Positions 8,326-17,900 of a stretch of DNA of 33,801 bases are shown here, piece by piece. Each line of letters begins with the position of its first letter. Position 1 is the stretch's first letter. The stretch comes from an uncultured Saprospiraceae bacterium (GTDB lineage Bacteria > Bacteroidota > Bacteroidia > Chitinophagales > Saprospiraceae). The notes below the pieces were generated by a model. It did no database searches. It was given only the letters and a program-made list of their open reading frames with translations, and had not been told where the DNA came from. Location: the NCBI GenBank assembly GCA_937969415.1, contig CALBWK010000214.1, positions 1 through 33,801 on the forward strand, in the 5' to 3' direction. Position numbers and translations under genes: made by a program.

Positions 8326-9462
8326 ATGCGCTATAAGATACTTATCGCTGGTTCTGGAGGAATAGGTTCTGCTGCAGGTCTTATCCTACAAGCCTCTAAG
8401 GAACTTGATACTGAAGTCATTATGGCGGATAGATATGCTACCTCAGCGCAAAGCTCAGCAAACTACATCAATGAAGGCAGCGATGGTAATGGCGCTAGTC
8501 CTCTAGAGATGCCTGCCGACGGAATGTCTCCAGAGCTAGAAGCTGCACTAAAATCTGCAGATATCATTCTCGACTGCCTCCCTGGTAGCCAAGCACCTAG
8601 AATGGCAGGCTATGCTAAGGAATATGGCTGTCATTATGCCAACCTCACGGAATATGTAAAAGAGACCGACGAGGTGACAGAAATAGCCAAAGGATCAGAT
8701 AAAGGTTTTATTCTCCAGACTGGCCTTGCCCCTGGTTACATAAATGTAGTAGCGCATCACCTCTACAAAAGATTCTGTAGTAAGCACGGTGTAGAAAAAG
8801 TCGACGCTATCGATATGCGGGTGGGTGCGCTCTCCCAAAACGCCAAAGCACCATATTTCTATGCTTATACATGGAGCCCTATAGGCGTAGCTACTGAATA
8901 TGTCAAAGACGCCATCGTCGTGAAGGCTTATAAAACAGAAATGATACCTTCTCTCTCTAAGACTGAGACTATTATCTTAGATGGAAAGACTTATGAAGAT
9001 GATTTTACTTCTGGTGGAGCAGCAGATCTACCCAAAGCACTTGCTGGCAAGGTAAAAGACTTGAGCTACAAGACACTAAGATTTCCTGGACACTATGCTT
9101 GGGCTAAAAACATCATTACCAATACACCAGCAGGAAAAGATAAAGTAGAGCATCTTAATGAAACGATGCTTGGTCAAATTCCTGCAGTGGAAGATGATGT
9201 GGTCATCGTCCACGCCTCTGTAAAAGGACAGGACAACAAAGGCGCCCTCAGAGCTGAGGAAGCCACTTTCCATATCTATCCTTCTCAGGTCGGCAAGCAC
9301 ACACTCAGAGCCATACAAACGACGACGGCTGGTCCACTTTGTGAAGCAGCTAGATTACTGCTGACTGGAGAATACTCTGGTCCCGTGTTCCAAAGTATGA
9401 TAGACACCCATTCATTTCTCAATGGGCCTTTCGTCAAAGGTATTTATGGAGAAGTAAAGTAG
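8326..9462 (+). CDS. saccharopine dehydrogenase family protein
   Basis: The protein has 378 residues. It opens with a Rossmann NAD(P)-binding motif (ILIAGSGGIGSAAG, glycines from residue 9) and a second strand ending in an acidic residue (VIMADR). A long C-terminal catalytic-type domain follows, with 'TGLAPGYINVVAHHLYKRF' and 'SGGAADLPKALAGKVKDL'. The length fits the saccharopine reductase / lysine-dehydrogenase-like branch, which acts in the cytoplasm in lysine metabolism by oxidising or forming a secondary amine. The exact substrate cannot be told from sequence alone; other members make carboxynorspermidine or are of unknown use. It is a single-gene unit with its own promoter, converging on the SRPBCC gene with 21 bp between stops. 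Confidence 0.8.
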   Translation: MRYKILIAGSGGIGSAAGLILQASKELDTEVIMADRYATSAQSSANYINEGSDGNGASPLEMPADGMSPELEAALKSADIILDCLPGSQAPRMAGYAKEYGCHYANLTEYVKETDEVTEIAKGSDKGFILQTGLAPGYINVVAHHLYKRFCSKHGVEKVDAIDMRVGALSQNAKAPYFYAYTWSPIGVATEYVKDAIVVKAYKTEMIPSLSKTETIILDGKTYEDDFTSGGAADLPKALAGKVKDLSYKTLRFPGHYAWAKNIITNTPAGKDKVEHLNETMLGQIPAVEDDVVIVHASVKGQDNKGALRAEEATFHIYPSQVGKHTLRAIQTTTAGPLCEAARLLLTGEYSGPVFQSMIDTHSFLNGPFVKGIYGEVK

Positions 9463-9483
9463 AAATACATCTCCACCAGTCAT

Positions 9484-10071
9484 CTATCTGACAGGGCTTA
9501 TATCTACTTTTTCGCTAGCAGGTACCGCGTAGTAATCTGTGGTGTTATTATTCACTAGCGTTTTTAGAGCCTCGATGTTCTCTTCTTCTTGCTTTTGGAA
9601 TGAGTTGGTAAACATTTCCATCAAAGCAAACATAGACTTCATTATAAGCCCACTCCCTTTAACCTTAGAGATGGTCTTTATTTCTGTACCTGCCGAAGTT
9701 TCGGTAAACTGGATCTTCTGATCAAAATCCATCATATCACTATCAAAATGTAAATCGACTTCCTCAAATTCTTTGATGGAAGTCACCGTTTCTATCATTT
9801 CGAAATCTGGTTGACCTTCCCCTGGTTCTACGACAACCTTATAAGTACTGCCGACCGCACCTTCCTCTCCAGATAGTAACTCCATACTTTTAAATCCTTT
9901 GAGCCACTGCTTATACTTTGAGGCATCTTGAGTCACAGCCCAAGCTTCTTTAACTGACTTATTAGTCTGTATTGTGTGACCATATTCTACCTCGGGTCTA
10001 AGGACACCTACCAAAATAAACAACACGACAAGTATGAGGATAAGTGATAAGAGTCCTTTTAAAAATTTCAT
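9484..10071 (-). CDS. membrane-anchored SRPBCC (START-like) family protein
   Basis: This 195-residue protein has one N-terminal hydrophobic segment (about 5-24). The next part looks like a helix-grip lipid/ligand-binding fold of the polyketide cyclase / SRPBCC type: 'HTIQTNKSVKEAWAVTQD' opening, 'YKQWLKGFKSMELLSG' and 'GSTYKVVVEPG', then the long C-terminal helix (about 140-172, IMKSMFALMEMFTNSFQKQEEENIEALK). Ligand and role are unknown. The membrane anchor suggests the domain faces the periplasm or is held at the inner membrane. It stands alone between converging and diverging neighbours. Confidence 0.75.
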   Translation of the reverse strand: MKFLKGLLSLILILVVLFILVGVLRPEVEYGHTIQTNKSVKEAWAVTQDASKYKQWLKGFKSMELLSGEEGAVGSTYKVVVEPGEGQPDFEMIETVTSIKEFEEVDLHFDSDMMDFDQKIQFTETSAGTEIKTISKVKGSGLIMKSMFALMEMFTNSFQKQEEENIEALKTLVNNNTTDYYAVPASEKVDISPVR

Positions 10072-10135
10072 GCGATCGTAGTTAATTTAACTAATACAGG
10101 TTTGGACTCTAATATATTAACATTCTCAGATTCCC

Positions 10136-10167
10136 TTCACTATGTAGCCTCACATGAGATATCTTTG
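10136..10167 (+). promoter_or_regulatory. candidate promoter for the sulfatase operon
   Basis: TATCTTTG at 10160-10167 is an exact TAnnTTTG -7 box. TTC at 10136-10138 lies 21 nt upstream in the place of the -33 TTG. The sulfatase ATG begins 20 nt past the box. The same TATCTTTG octamer occurs ahead of rplU and the DUF937-OmpA gene. Confidence 0.55.
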
Positions 10168-10187
10168 CTATACATTATAATAGTATT

Positions 10188-12764
10188 ATGCCTTGGATCC
10201 TCAGAATTTTAGTGCAGTGTTTTCTTATAATCAGCCTCCCTTATCAACTTATTTCCCAGCAATCAGCACCCAATATCTTATTGATTATAGCAGATGATAT
10301 GGGCAGTGATGTGACAAATGGATTCGGCTTTGAAGGCGAAAAGCCCGTAACACCACATCTAGATGGCCTAAGAGAGTCTGGTGTTATATTTTCTAATTGC
10401 TGGGCAACTCCTCAATGCTCTCCTACACGAGCTGCCATAATCAGTGGAAAATACGGTATCAACACAGGTGTAATGCGTCCGCCTGGTCCGCTAGATCCCA
10501 TCCACACCTCTGTATTTACCAGAATCAAAGAGTTAAGTCCCTATGATTATCAAGTCGCAGCTATAGGAAAATGGCACGTCGGAGGTAATAACAATGATAA
10601 TCATCCAGCAGAAACAGGTGTCGACCATTTCGAAGGAACACTCTCTGGAGCTGTTCCTGATTATTATGACTGGACCAAAATAACCAATGGAGAATCTTCA
10701 CCCGTGACCGACTACGCTACCTCACATCTCACTGACGCTTCCATCGACTGGATAGCAGATCAAGAAGATAATCCTTGGCTTCTGTGGTTAGCCCACTTTG
10801 CGCCTCATGCCCCCTTACAAATTCCGCCGGATGGCTTATACACAACTGAACCCACCAATAATAGGACAACTTATTTCTCTATGATAGAAGCAATGGATCA
10901 CGAGATCGGCAGACTCTTAGAAAGTATGGACCAAGAGACCAGAGATAATACAATCATCTTATTTGTAGGTGACAATGGTACAACTAACTCGGGTAGTACT
11001 TTTTATCCAAGAGGCCATGTCAAGGGCTCTATCTATGAGGGCGGGCTACGCGTGCCACTTATCGCTAGCGGGAAGCTCGTAGACCGTATAGGAGAGACAG
11101 AAGCGGGCCTTGTCCAAGCAGCAGATCTACACGCTACAATTCTAGAACTGGCAGGCGTATCCCTACCAGGAGGCATAGACAACAGTCTGAGTATCAAATC
11201 TCATCTCTCCTGCGAAGGACAAGAGCTCCGAGAGATTATGTATAGCGACTATGATGATAGCAACATCTTGTTATGGGCGACACGGACTGAGCGCTATAAA
11301 CTCATAGAAGATGCAGCAGGTAATCAAGAATTCTATGATGTGATAGAGGATATTCTCGAAGAAGACAATCTAATAAATAGTCTGACACCAGAACAACAAG
11401 AAATAAAAGAAAGGCTAGAGACAGAAGCGCAGGTAATAAGAAATGGATGGTCGTGTAATGACGGCATCCAAAATGGAACTGAAACGGCCATAGATGATTG
11501 TGACAGTGACTGTGCTGAAGTTGATATATTGAGTACTGAAAACATCGGTTGTTGTGAGTCACCTTCTTTCCCTAGTGTCTTCTATGAATTTGAAGAAGGA
11601 GGTCAGCGAATGCTATACACTAACACCTATCCGAATCACGATTTCTGTTTCAACAATCAGATACCTGCCCCCAACTACAAACTGTACCGTGTGTCCCGCG
11701 AGCCAAGGGTGACTGGAGAACTCACATCGGTAACACGTGAAAATGGCAGACCTGCCAACTTTTTTGGTGTCGCACTCAATGGCATATTTATGATGCCTAC
11801 TCCTGCATTGCCTTTCGTTTTTGAAAACACTGCAACAGGAGAGTATAACTGGGATTGGGTATTCGAACCGACAGTCAATCAAGGGAGTGGTTCGGAACTC
11901 GTTTCACTAGATTGTGCTAGTGCCCATACCAACTCCAATGGCTACCATTATCACGGCAATATGTTTGAGTATGTCGAGCAGTTGCGCTCAGGAATTTCGA
12001 CAACAGATGAGGTGCCTAGTGAACCCCTCCAAGTCGGTTGGGCTTCTGATGGGTTTCCAATTATGTATAGATTTGGTCCTGACAAAGATGGCAATCTAAG
12101 AGAATTACACCCTAGCTTTCAATTGAAATCTGGCTTACGTCCTGGTGATGGCATCTCTGCGCCTTGCGGAGCATATTCTGGAAAATACTCTGCAGATTAT
12201 GAGTACATCTGTGGCAAGGGAGACCTAGACCAATGCAATGGCATCAATGTACCCATCACTCTAACAACAGTTCTAGGCCAAGAGACCTTTGAGTACTATT
12301 ATGTAGTGACTTCCGATTACCCTCAATTCTCTCGTTGTATGGTGGGGGAATTCAGCGAAGATTTCAGCAATAGTGCGCCTAGCCTTGAGGGTGAGGACCT
12401 AGACATGGATGGCTTTATAGATACTTATGATTGTGACGATACCGATCCTAACATCAACCCTCTCGCAGAGGAAATCAATAATAATGATATCGATGAGAAT
12501 TGTGATGGGCTACTTACCACTACCCTTGACCTATCTGATCAAGGCTTTGCAATACACCCTAATCCTAATTCGGGAGAATTCTGGGTAGAATTGCCAAGTC
12601 AAGGTGAATTTAATCTTAAGCTGACATCCATCTCAGGGAAAGTAATTGTCGAAAAAAACAAATCAGGTAGAGTAGAATTTAGCGATCTGAGTCTCGGCAC
12701 ATATATCCTAAGTGCCTATCGCAAAGGGCAGTTACTCGGATCTAGCAAAATTATTGTACAATGA
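10188..12764 (+). CDS. secreted sulfatase fused to YHYH, MopE-like metal-binding and T9SS sorting domains
   Basis: The protein has 858 residues. A signal peptide (about 1-23) leads into an arylsulfatase domain (about 27-415) opening with NILLIIADDMGSD. Cys77 in CSPTRA would be oxidised to formylglycine; IGKWHVGG, APHAP, GDNGT and GHVKGSIYEGG supply the other active-site groups, so it looks catalytically complete. Residues 423-442 form a cysteine spacer of the 'C-DGIQNG-E' type often seen in secreted Bacteroidota proteins. A Cys-rich YHYH domain follows (about 449-730, signature GYHYHG at 585-590). Next is a DxDxDG...DCDD...NCDG metal-binding motif like that of MopE (737-774), then a type IX sorting tail (about 785-858, starting IHPNPNSGEFWVELP). 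It should reach the cell surface or medium through T9SS. The substrate is unknown. No sulfatase-maturation enzyme or SusCD pair is visible here. The gene overlaps the next one by 4 bp. Confidence 0.88.
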   Translation: MPWILRILVQCFLIISLPYQLISQQSAPNILLIIADDMGSDVTNGFGFEGEKPVTPHLDGLRESGVIFSNCWATPQCSPTRAAIISGKYGINTGVMRPPGPLDPIHTSVFTRIKELSPYDYQVAAIGKWHVGGNNNDNHPAETGVDHFEGTLSGAVPDYYDWTKITNGESSPVTDYATSHLTDASIDWIADQEDNPWLLWLAHFAPHAPLQIPPDGLYTTEPTNNRTTYFSMIEAMDHEIGRLLESMDQETRDNTIILFVGDNGTTNSGSTFYPRGHVKGSIYEGGLRVPLIASGKLVDRIGETEAGLVQAADLHATILELAGVSLPGGIDNSLSIKSHLSCEGQELREIMYSDYDDSNILLWATRTERYKLIEDAAGNQEFYDVIEDILEEDNLINSLTPEQQEIKERLETEAQVIRNGWSCNDGIQNGTETAIDDCDSDCAEVDILSTENIGCCESPSFPSVFYEFEEGGQRMLYTNTYPNHDFCFNNQIPAPNYKLYRVSREPRVTGELTSVTRENGRPANFFGVALNGIFMMPTPALPFVFENTATGEYNWDWVFEPTVNQGSGSELVSLDCASAHTNSNGYHYHGNMFEYVEQLRSGISTTDEVPSEPLQVGWASDGFPIMYRFGPDKDGNLRELHPSFQLKSGLRPGDGISAPCGAYSGKYSADYEYICGKGDLDQCNGINVPITLTTVLGQETFEYYYVVTSDYPQFSRCMVGEFSEDFSNSAPSLEGEDLDMDGFIDTYDCDDTDPNINPLAEEINNNDIDENCDGLLTTTLDLSDQGFAIHPNPNSGEFWVELPSQGEFNLKLTSISGKVIVEKNKSGRVEFSDLSLGTYILSAYRKGQLLGSSKIIVQ

Positions 12765-13213
12765 TCAAAGTTCTCTTCTTATGGTCAATTATGCTCAGTA
12801 CCCTAGGCTATAGTCACGATGCGAGAATGGCTGTGTTCAGAATTTCGCAAACAGACAGTCAGTTACAAATTGATTTAAGTTTTGACATAGAGGACTATCA
12901 TAATTCGCTTAACTTGACAGAAGAACAGGTGACAAGCAAACAACTAGCTCAATATCTTAATGCAGTCACTGATTGGCGGATTAACGATATAGACAAAGGA
13001 AATATTCTTGTTTCTAACTTGAGTACTATAGGAGACCATTATCATGCTACCTGTACTATATCGACTTTAAAATCTATCAGTACTTTAGACATTTCTAATA
13101 GTTTCTTAACGGGTGTCAAGGGTCATTCAAATATTATCATATTGGACCTCAACGATACTTTTAGAGATTTCAGAATGCACGCAAAACGTACGTCACTAAC
13201 GGTTAGTTATTGA
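12761..13213 (+). CDS. small exported protein, DUF6702-like
   Basis: This 150-residue protein starts within the stop codon of the sulfatase gene (ATGA overlap), a sign of translational coupling. A signal peptide (about 1-18) ends before SHDARMAVFRI. The mature part is beta-rich: 'SQLQIDLSFDIEDYHNSLNL' early, then a strand with GDHYHATCTI, and a C-terminal 'SNSFLTGVKGHSNIIILDL' block. This order resembles the DUF6702 family of Bacteroidota, whose members start HPxxxSxxxI after cleavage and end with a similar 'NsLLxxxxxQxNxv' block. The match is partial, so the name is tentative. The gene context suggests a periplasmic or surface partner of the sulfatase. Confidence 0.55.
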   Translation: MIKVLFLWSIMLSTLGYSHDARMAVFRISQTDSQLQIDLSFDIEDYHNSLNLTEEQVTSKQLAQYLNAVTDWRINDIDKGNILVSNLSTIGDHYHATCTISTLKSISTLDISNSFLTGVKGHSNIIILDLNDTFRDFRMHAKRTSLTVSY

Positions 13214-13217
13214 AAAA

Positions 13218-13763
13218 ATGAAAAAGAGTATAGCGATACAAGAGACAACAACTTGGTTGACAGAAATAGTTATTGGCCTGAACTTGTGTCCATTTGCTCA
13301 TAAAGTTTATACAGAAAACAGACTAACCTTAGATGAAATAAAATACTCCGAACAGGCACTACTTGATCACACTAATGACATCATTTCAAACTTACTCAAC
13401 CCCGACTCATCTACAACAACGACACTACTTATCATCTCTGAAGGTCTCGAAGATTTCAACTTTTACTTAGACACATTGTATGCGCTGGAAGAATCACTGA
13501 AAAGTCAAGGCCTGCACGAAGAAATACAATTAGCTAGCTTTCATCCACGGTACACATTCGAAGGAGTTGATCCTACGGCCGTACAAAACTATACCAATAG
13601 AAGTCCTTACCCGATTATACATTTTCTAAAGGTGGAAGAGATGGCAGAGGCAATAAAGGCACATCCAGACACACACAGTATACCTGCAGAAAACATCAAG
13701 AAACTTAACAAACTAGGACTAGAAGCTTTACTCAAATTATATCACACCCCAAAGACTACCTAA
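13218..13763 (+). CDS. DUF1415 family protein
   Basis: The protein has 181 residues with no signal peptide. It carries the DUF1415 signatures: WLTEIVIGLNLCPFAHKVY near the start (Cys24-Pro-Phe-Ala), LASFHPRYTFEG in the middle and NYTNRSPYPIIHFLKVEEM towards the end. The function of this family is not established, though the conserved CPFA and FHP motifs suggest an enzyme. It starts 4 bp after the upstream gene and is probably the last cistron of the sulfatase operon. Its stop overlaps the converging membrane-protein gene by 8 bp. Confidence 0.85.
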   Translation: MKKSIAIQETTTWLTEIVIGLNLCPFAHKVYTENRLTLDEIKYSEQALLDHTNDIISNLLNPDSSTTTTLLIISEGLEDFNFYLDTLYALEESLKSQGLHEEIQLASFHPRYTFEGVDPTAVQNYTNRSPYPIIHFLKVEEMAEAIKAHPDTHSIPAENIKKLNKLGLEALLKLYHTPKTT

Positions 13764-14145
13764 ATCCTGAGAACCAATTGAGTAATAGCTCACATACATA
13801 GGCGACTGCACAAGTAAAAGAAAGTCCAGCAGCAATACCAGAATAGAAAGCAGGTCCATTTTGCTGGACATTGAGCAATAATATCACAATACCTATGATA
13901 GCTAAGCCTAACAAAAACCAAGTCATCTTAGACTCTACTGTGCTCTCCAGATTCTGTGAAGGGATATGCCTTTTTCTAAAATGAAACCAAGACACCAATC
14001 CAAAAAGGGAACAACCTAATCCCAAGCCACCTAAGAGTTCAAATCGAAATATATAAAACAGAACGGAGCCTAATATCGAGAAAACTAGGAAGATGCCAGT
14101 TGTCATTCTTACCGTTTGCGCTTTACGATCTGGTGGGTTTATCAC
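13756..14145 (-). CDS. small integral membrane protein of unknown function
   Basis: The frame gives 129 residues from a GTG start, with four hydrophobic segments (about 15-33, 36-53, 74-91 and 96-120). An ATG at residue 14 (position 14106) would give 116 residues starting MTTGIFLVF and keep all four segments; I cannot decide between them. No family is recognised. It begins 9 bp after the acylphosphatase stop and is probably the third cistron of the PTP operon. Its 3' end overlaps the converging DUF1415 gene by 8 bp. Confidence 0.6.
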   Translation of the reverse strand: MINPPDRKAQTVRMTTGIFLVFSILGSVLFYIFRFELLGGLGLGCSLFGLVSWFHFRKRHIPSQNLESTVESKMTWFLLGLAIIGIVILLLNVQQNGPAFYSGIAAGLSFTCAVAYVCELLLNWFSGFR

Positions 14146-14154
14146 AGACTAAAA

Positions 14155-14424
14155 TTACCTCAATATTTCGAAACCTTCATAGTCGTGTGCAGGAACTGTA
14201 TCGTATATCAAAGATTCTACAAGGGCTGTAGTAGGGCCTATATGACACCAGGTAATAAATTCAAGTAAAGTAGATTTTTCTCCTACTGCTTTAATCTGCA
14301 CGCTTCCATCAGAGACATTCTTCACTGTGCCTACAAGTCCTAGTCCATCAGCCTTCTGTTTGGTATAGTACCTAAAGCCTACTCCTTGCACTCTACCTAC
14401 AACCTTTATGTTATAACTAAGCAC
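14155..14424 (-). CDS. acyP: acylphosphatase
   Basis: At 89 residues it matches the normal size of acylphosphatases. The signature VVGRVQGVGFRYYTKQKA holds the catalytic Arg18, and GTVKNVSDGSV holds the catalytic Asn36. The enzyme hydrolyses carboxyl-phosphate bonds such as those in acetyl phosphate or 1,3-bisphosphoglycerate, in the cytoplasm. The start is GTG, 3 bp after the stop of the tyrosine-phosphatase gene, so the two are almost certainly co-transcribed. The family is very recognisable. Confidence 0.92.
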   Translation of the reverse strand: MLSYNIKVVGRVQGVGFRYYTKQKADGLGLVGTVKNVSDGSVQIKAVGEKSTLLEFITWCHIGPTTALVESLIYDTVPAHDYEGFEILR

Positions 14425-14427
14425 AAT

Positions 14428-14877
14428 CTAAGTATGTGTATTAATAAATCCATCGATAGCCAGTTCTATCATATCAAATACAGCATCGAAACCGCCCTCA
14501 TAATAAGGATCAGGCACTTGCCGATTTTGTCCCGGGAAAGCATAATTCATGAGTAGCTTGACTTTCTGCTTATTTGCTTCGCTGCTCGCTAACTTCATCA
14601 AGTCTTTATGATTATTACTATCCATAACGAGGATATAATCATACTCCTCGAACATCGAAATATTAAAATTTTGTGCTCGTTGATTCGCGATGCAAATATT
14701 GTTCTTTAGAGCAACGTCAATCGACCTAGAATCCGGTTTCTCACCAGTGTGCCAAGATGAGGTACCACAACTATCTACAGCCCAAGGCAATTCGAGTTTT
14801 TTAATTTTGTCTTGTAATATTCCGTGTGCTATAGGCGACCTACAAATGTTGCCGAGACACACCATCATAATCTTCAA
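14428..14877 (-). CDS. low-molecular-weight protein-tyrosine phosphatase
   Basis: This 149-residue protein carries the CX5R phosphate loop VCLGNICRSP (Cys7, Arg13) at the N-terminus and the general acid Asp123 in VPDPYYEGGFD. Both are diagnostic of LMW-PTPs, cytoplasmic enzymes that dephosphorylate tyrosine residues. In other bacteria they often regulate tyrosine kinases that control exopolysaccharide, but no BY-kinase or polysaccharide gene lies nearby. The start is TTG, giving the family-typical MKIMMVCLGN; an ATG three codons in (MMVCLGN) is an alternative. It heads a three-gene operon with acylphosphatase and a membrane protein. Confidence 0.9.
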   Translation of the reverse strand: MKIMMVCLGNICRSPIAHGILQDKIKKLELPWAVDSCGTSSWHTGEKPDSRSIDVALKNNICIANQRAQNFNISMFEEYDYILVMDSNNHKDLMKLASSEANKQKVKLLMNYAFPGQNRQVPDPYYEGGFDAVFDMIELAIDGFINTHT

Positions 14878-14914
14878 ATCGTGAATTTTATTATTGCTAT
14901 AATGATGAAGTCTT

Positions 14915-14922
14915 CAAAAATA
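14915..14922 (-). promoter_or_regulatory. candidate -7 box for the PTP-acylphosphatase operon
   Basis: The minus strand reads TATTTTTG, matching TAnnTTTG, 38 nt upstream of the PTP start. No clear -33 TTG was found at the right distance. Confidence 0.35.
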
Positions 14923-14960
14923 AACAATACAGGGAAGTTGTTTTGAAAGATTTATCTTAA

Positions 14961-17900
14961 TCATGTAAAATTCGAGACATCAAGAGATTTACAATACCTG
15001 ATTAATCGATGGTAACAGGGGTTTCGTTCCAATATCTCCTTATTACCAAGTATAATAATATTCTCCTTAGCTCTCGTTAAAGCTACATTTAATTTTCTGT
15101 CTATTCCTTCTTCTGATACATTCATTATGCTTTTCAATAAGTTATGCTCATTGATAGCAAGTGATATAATTATTTGATTTCTTGATCCACCTTGATAACG
15201 TTCTACTGTATCTATAGTAACTCGATTTTCTTGCTTAAAGAAGATTTGTGATTTTATCAGAGCAATCTGAGACCGAAAGGGTGTTATTACGCCGATACAA
15301 TTCCCATCTAAGGTTTGATTATTATAGGCATATATGTCCACCCATATTTGAGTAAGCTTTGCCACTAGCTCAGCTTCGAGAGCATTTGTCTTACTTGTCA
15401 AAGTAGGATCTACAGGAACATCAATGAAAATCATCCTATTGTGGACGAGCCACTCCTGCTGTTGTGTCTCACAACTTAATTGAGGCTCATTGACCAAGCG
15501 ATCCATACCTGGTAGTACCTTAAGTTTAGATTCATAGAATTCAGGACTTATAAACTCTAAAATATCCTTATGCATCCTTCCTTGATGACTGAGACCTCCA
15601 TAGGACCAAGTCCACTTATTCTTGACAGCGTTGTGATACAATCTTTCAAAAAGGGAAATTCTCCTATCCTTAATTCCGAGCTCAGATAATCCAGTATCAG
15701 TAATAATACTTTGATTGCTCGGCTGGGTAACGACTGCGGGTAGCTGCTTATGGTCTCCTATCAATATGGATTTCTTAAATTGCTTCAGTAGACCCACCAG
15801 CATTGGCTCTAGTAATTGCGAGGCCTCATCAATTATGGCAACATCAAACTGTTTTAGCTGCTTCATCTCTCTTTTGCCTTGGTAAGAAGATACCGTTGAG
15901 ACTATCACCCTTGAATTCCGAAATAAATCTAAGATTTCTTGCCTTGTCTTAATGCTCTCGGTTCTAGTGGAAAGAAGTTGCGGTACATACTTCTTTCCTG
16001 TAGAGTGACGTGAGCCTATACGCAGATAATTACCATCTAGCAAGTCGTGTATTGCAGAACAAATTTCATCCACTGCCCTATTGGTATAAGCCAGCAGAAG
16101 AATATCAGAGGAAGTGTGAGCTATGTAATAGCCGACTAAGTTTTTTATCATCACACTCGTCTTGCCGGTACCGGGGGGACCCCACATCAAGAAATAATCC
16201 TGAGCTGATATAGCATCACGCATAACTCTCACCTGCTCACGTGTCATATCTACATTATCATAAGTAATTAGTTCTTCCGGAGGCGTCGGAGCATCAATGC
16301 CGAGCAATCTGTTCTTATATCCTTGATGAGCACTTATAAAATCAAATAAGCCATAGAATTGATGATTAAAACCTGAATCCAAAACATCTGACTCTAGATT
16401 CCAATAATCAAACCTTCTAAACAATTCAAAATTCTTTTGTCTTGCTCGCAAGCGCACAGTCACTCTATCTGTATTGATCTCGATAATCGTACATTTAAAT
16501 ATCTGGCTAGACAAAGGAGAAGGGCCTTCCTCATTTTCTGGGTAGAGCACTGTCACATCCCCTACTCTAAATTTTGACAATGTATTCGATCTATTAGTAA
16601 AACCTAGGCTGAGCAGTGGAACTTCTCTATCCGTCTCATTCTTGGTGATTTTCAAGAGAGAGAGAATACTGAATCGGTCTATCTTTTCTAGCAAAGGATC
16701 CAACCACAGAGAAGCCAGTCCATTGGATTTGTGGACACCGTGTCGTCCTATTTTGGACAACTGGAATTCTCGACTTATAAAAGCTACAAAACTTCTGTAA
16801 TACTTCTTTTCATTATCTGTAGCCTTGGAGAAAAACTCCCAGAATTTTTTAGCATCTCGACGTAGGAATCGATATTTTTCTGAGATACTATCGGGATTAA
16901 GTTTGGCTAAGAAATTATCAAACGGCGGTTCATCAATTTTTGTCAGCACTTCTTCGAGTATGACGATACTGTTTCGGAGTCGCAAGGCTTCCATTTGTTT
17001 TTGGCGCACCTTAGCCGCAAAACGTAGTCGCTTGTGATCGTCACCAGAATACAGAATATAACTTGTCGACTTTACTTTGTTATCATAGACCGACTCTATA
17101 AGTAAATCATACAAAAGGGTTTGCACATAATGATTTTGATTTAATCCATAAGCATGCGCTTTATAGACCTTGCCACTTTTAAGCTCGACTATATCAGACT
17201 TACGTGTCTCTTCGTCATAGTGATAAAGATCTAGTCTCCCTTGCAGGCCAAATTCATTAGAATAGAAACTCGGCTCTAAATAAGTTTTATCCTTAGTAAT
17301 CCCTGCATCAGCTAGTTCGGTTTTGACTACTTTTTTAAGATTAGAAAAGTGTCGCTTAACTTTATTCATCGTCTCCTTGACTGTCTTATCTTCCATAAGA
17401 GAAAACATCTCTGGACCTATTTTAAAAGTGCTTTGCATTACATCTTTAAACTCTAGATCAGGATTATGGATAAGCTCATCTAGGTACTGATTGACAATGT
17501 TCCCTACAAGCATATGGACGGTTCCTTCTGAAGGAATTAATTTCCTGCCGAAATAATTGAGTGCAGTTGTCCCATCCGATGAAAAACATTCCGAAACAGA
17601 AGTAACACCAAAAAGAAAATCGGGCCTCAGCACAAGACCTGCAGCAGTACATTCCTCATCACCTATAAAGTTGACATCGATAAGATTAACACTGATCGGC
17701 AAGGCCACATAGGTGGTAAGATTCTGGATTTGTTCGGCAAAGGACGTTGTATTAATTGTGCAGCTGTAGGTGACATCAGCTCTTTCTTCATCAATGATCG
17801 ACAAGACACCTTGACTATCAATACCCAACAACAACGCTTTAAAAACCCTCTTATAATCGGAAGGAGATCTTTGAGTCTCTTTTATTACGAGCTTCGGACG

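Noticed and set aside
11302-11562. Minus-strand frames of 86 and 70 codons in the sulfatase gene
   Set aside because: They lie within a gene with clear domain motifs and have no independent support.
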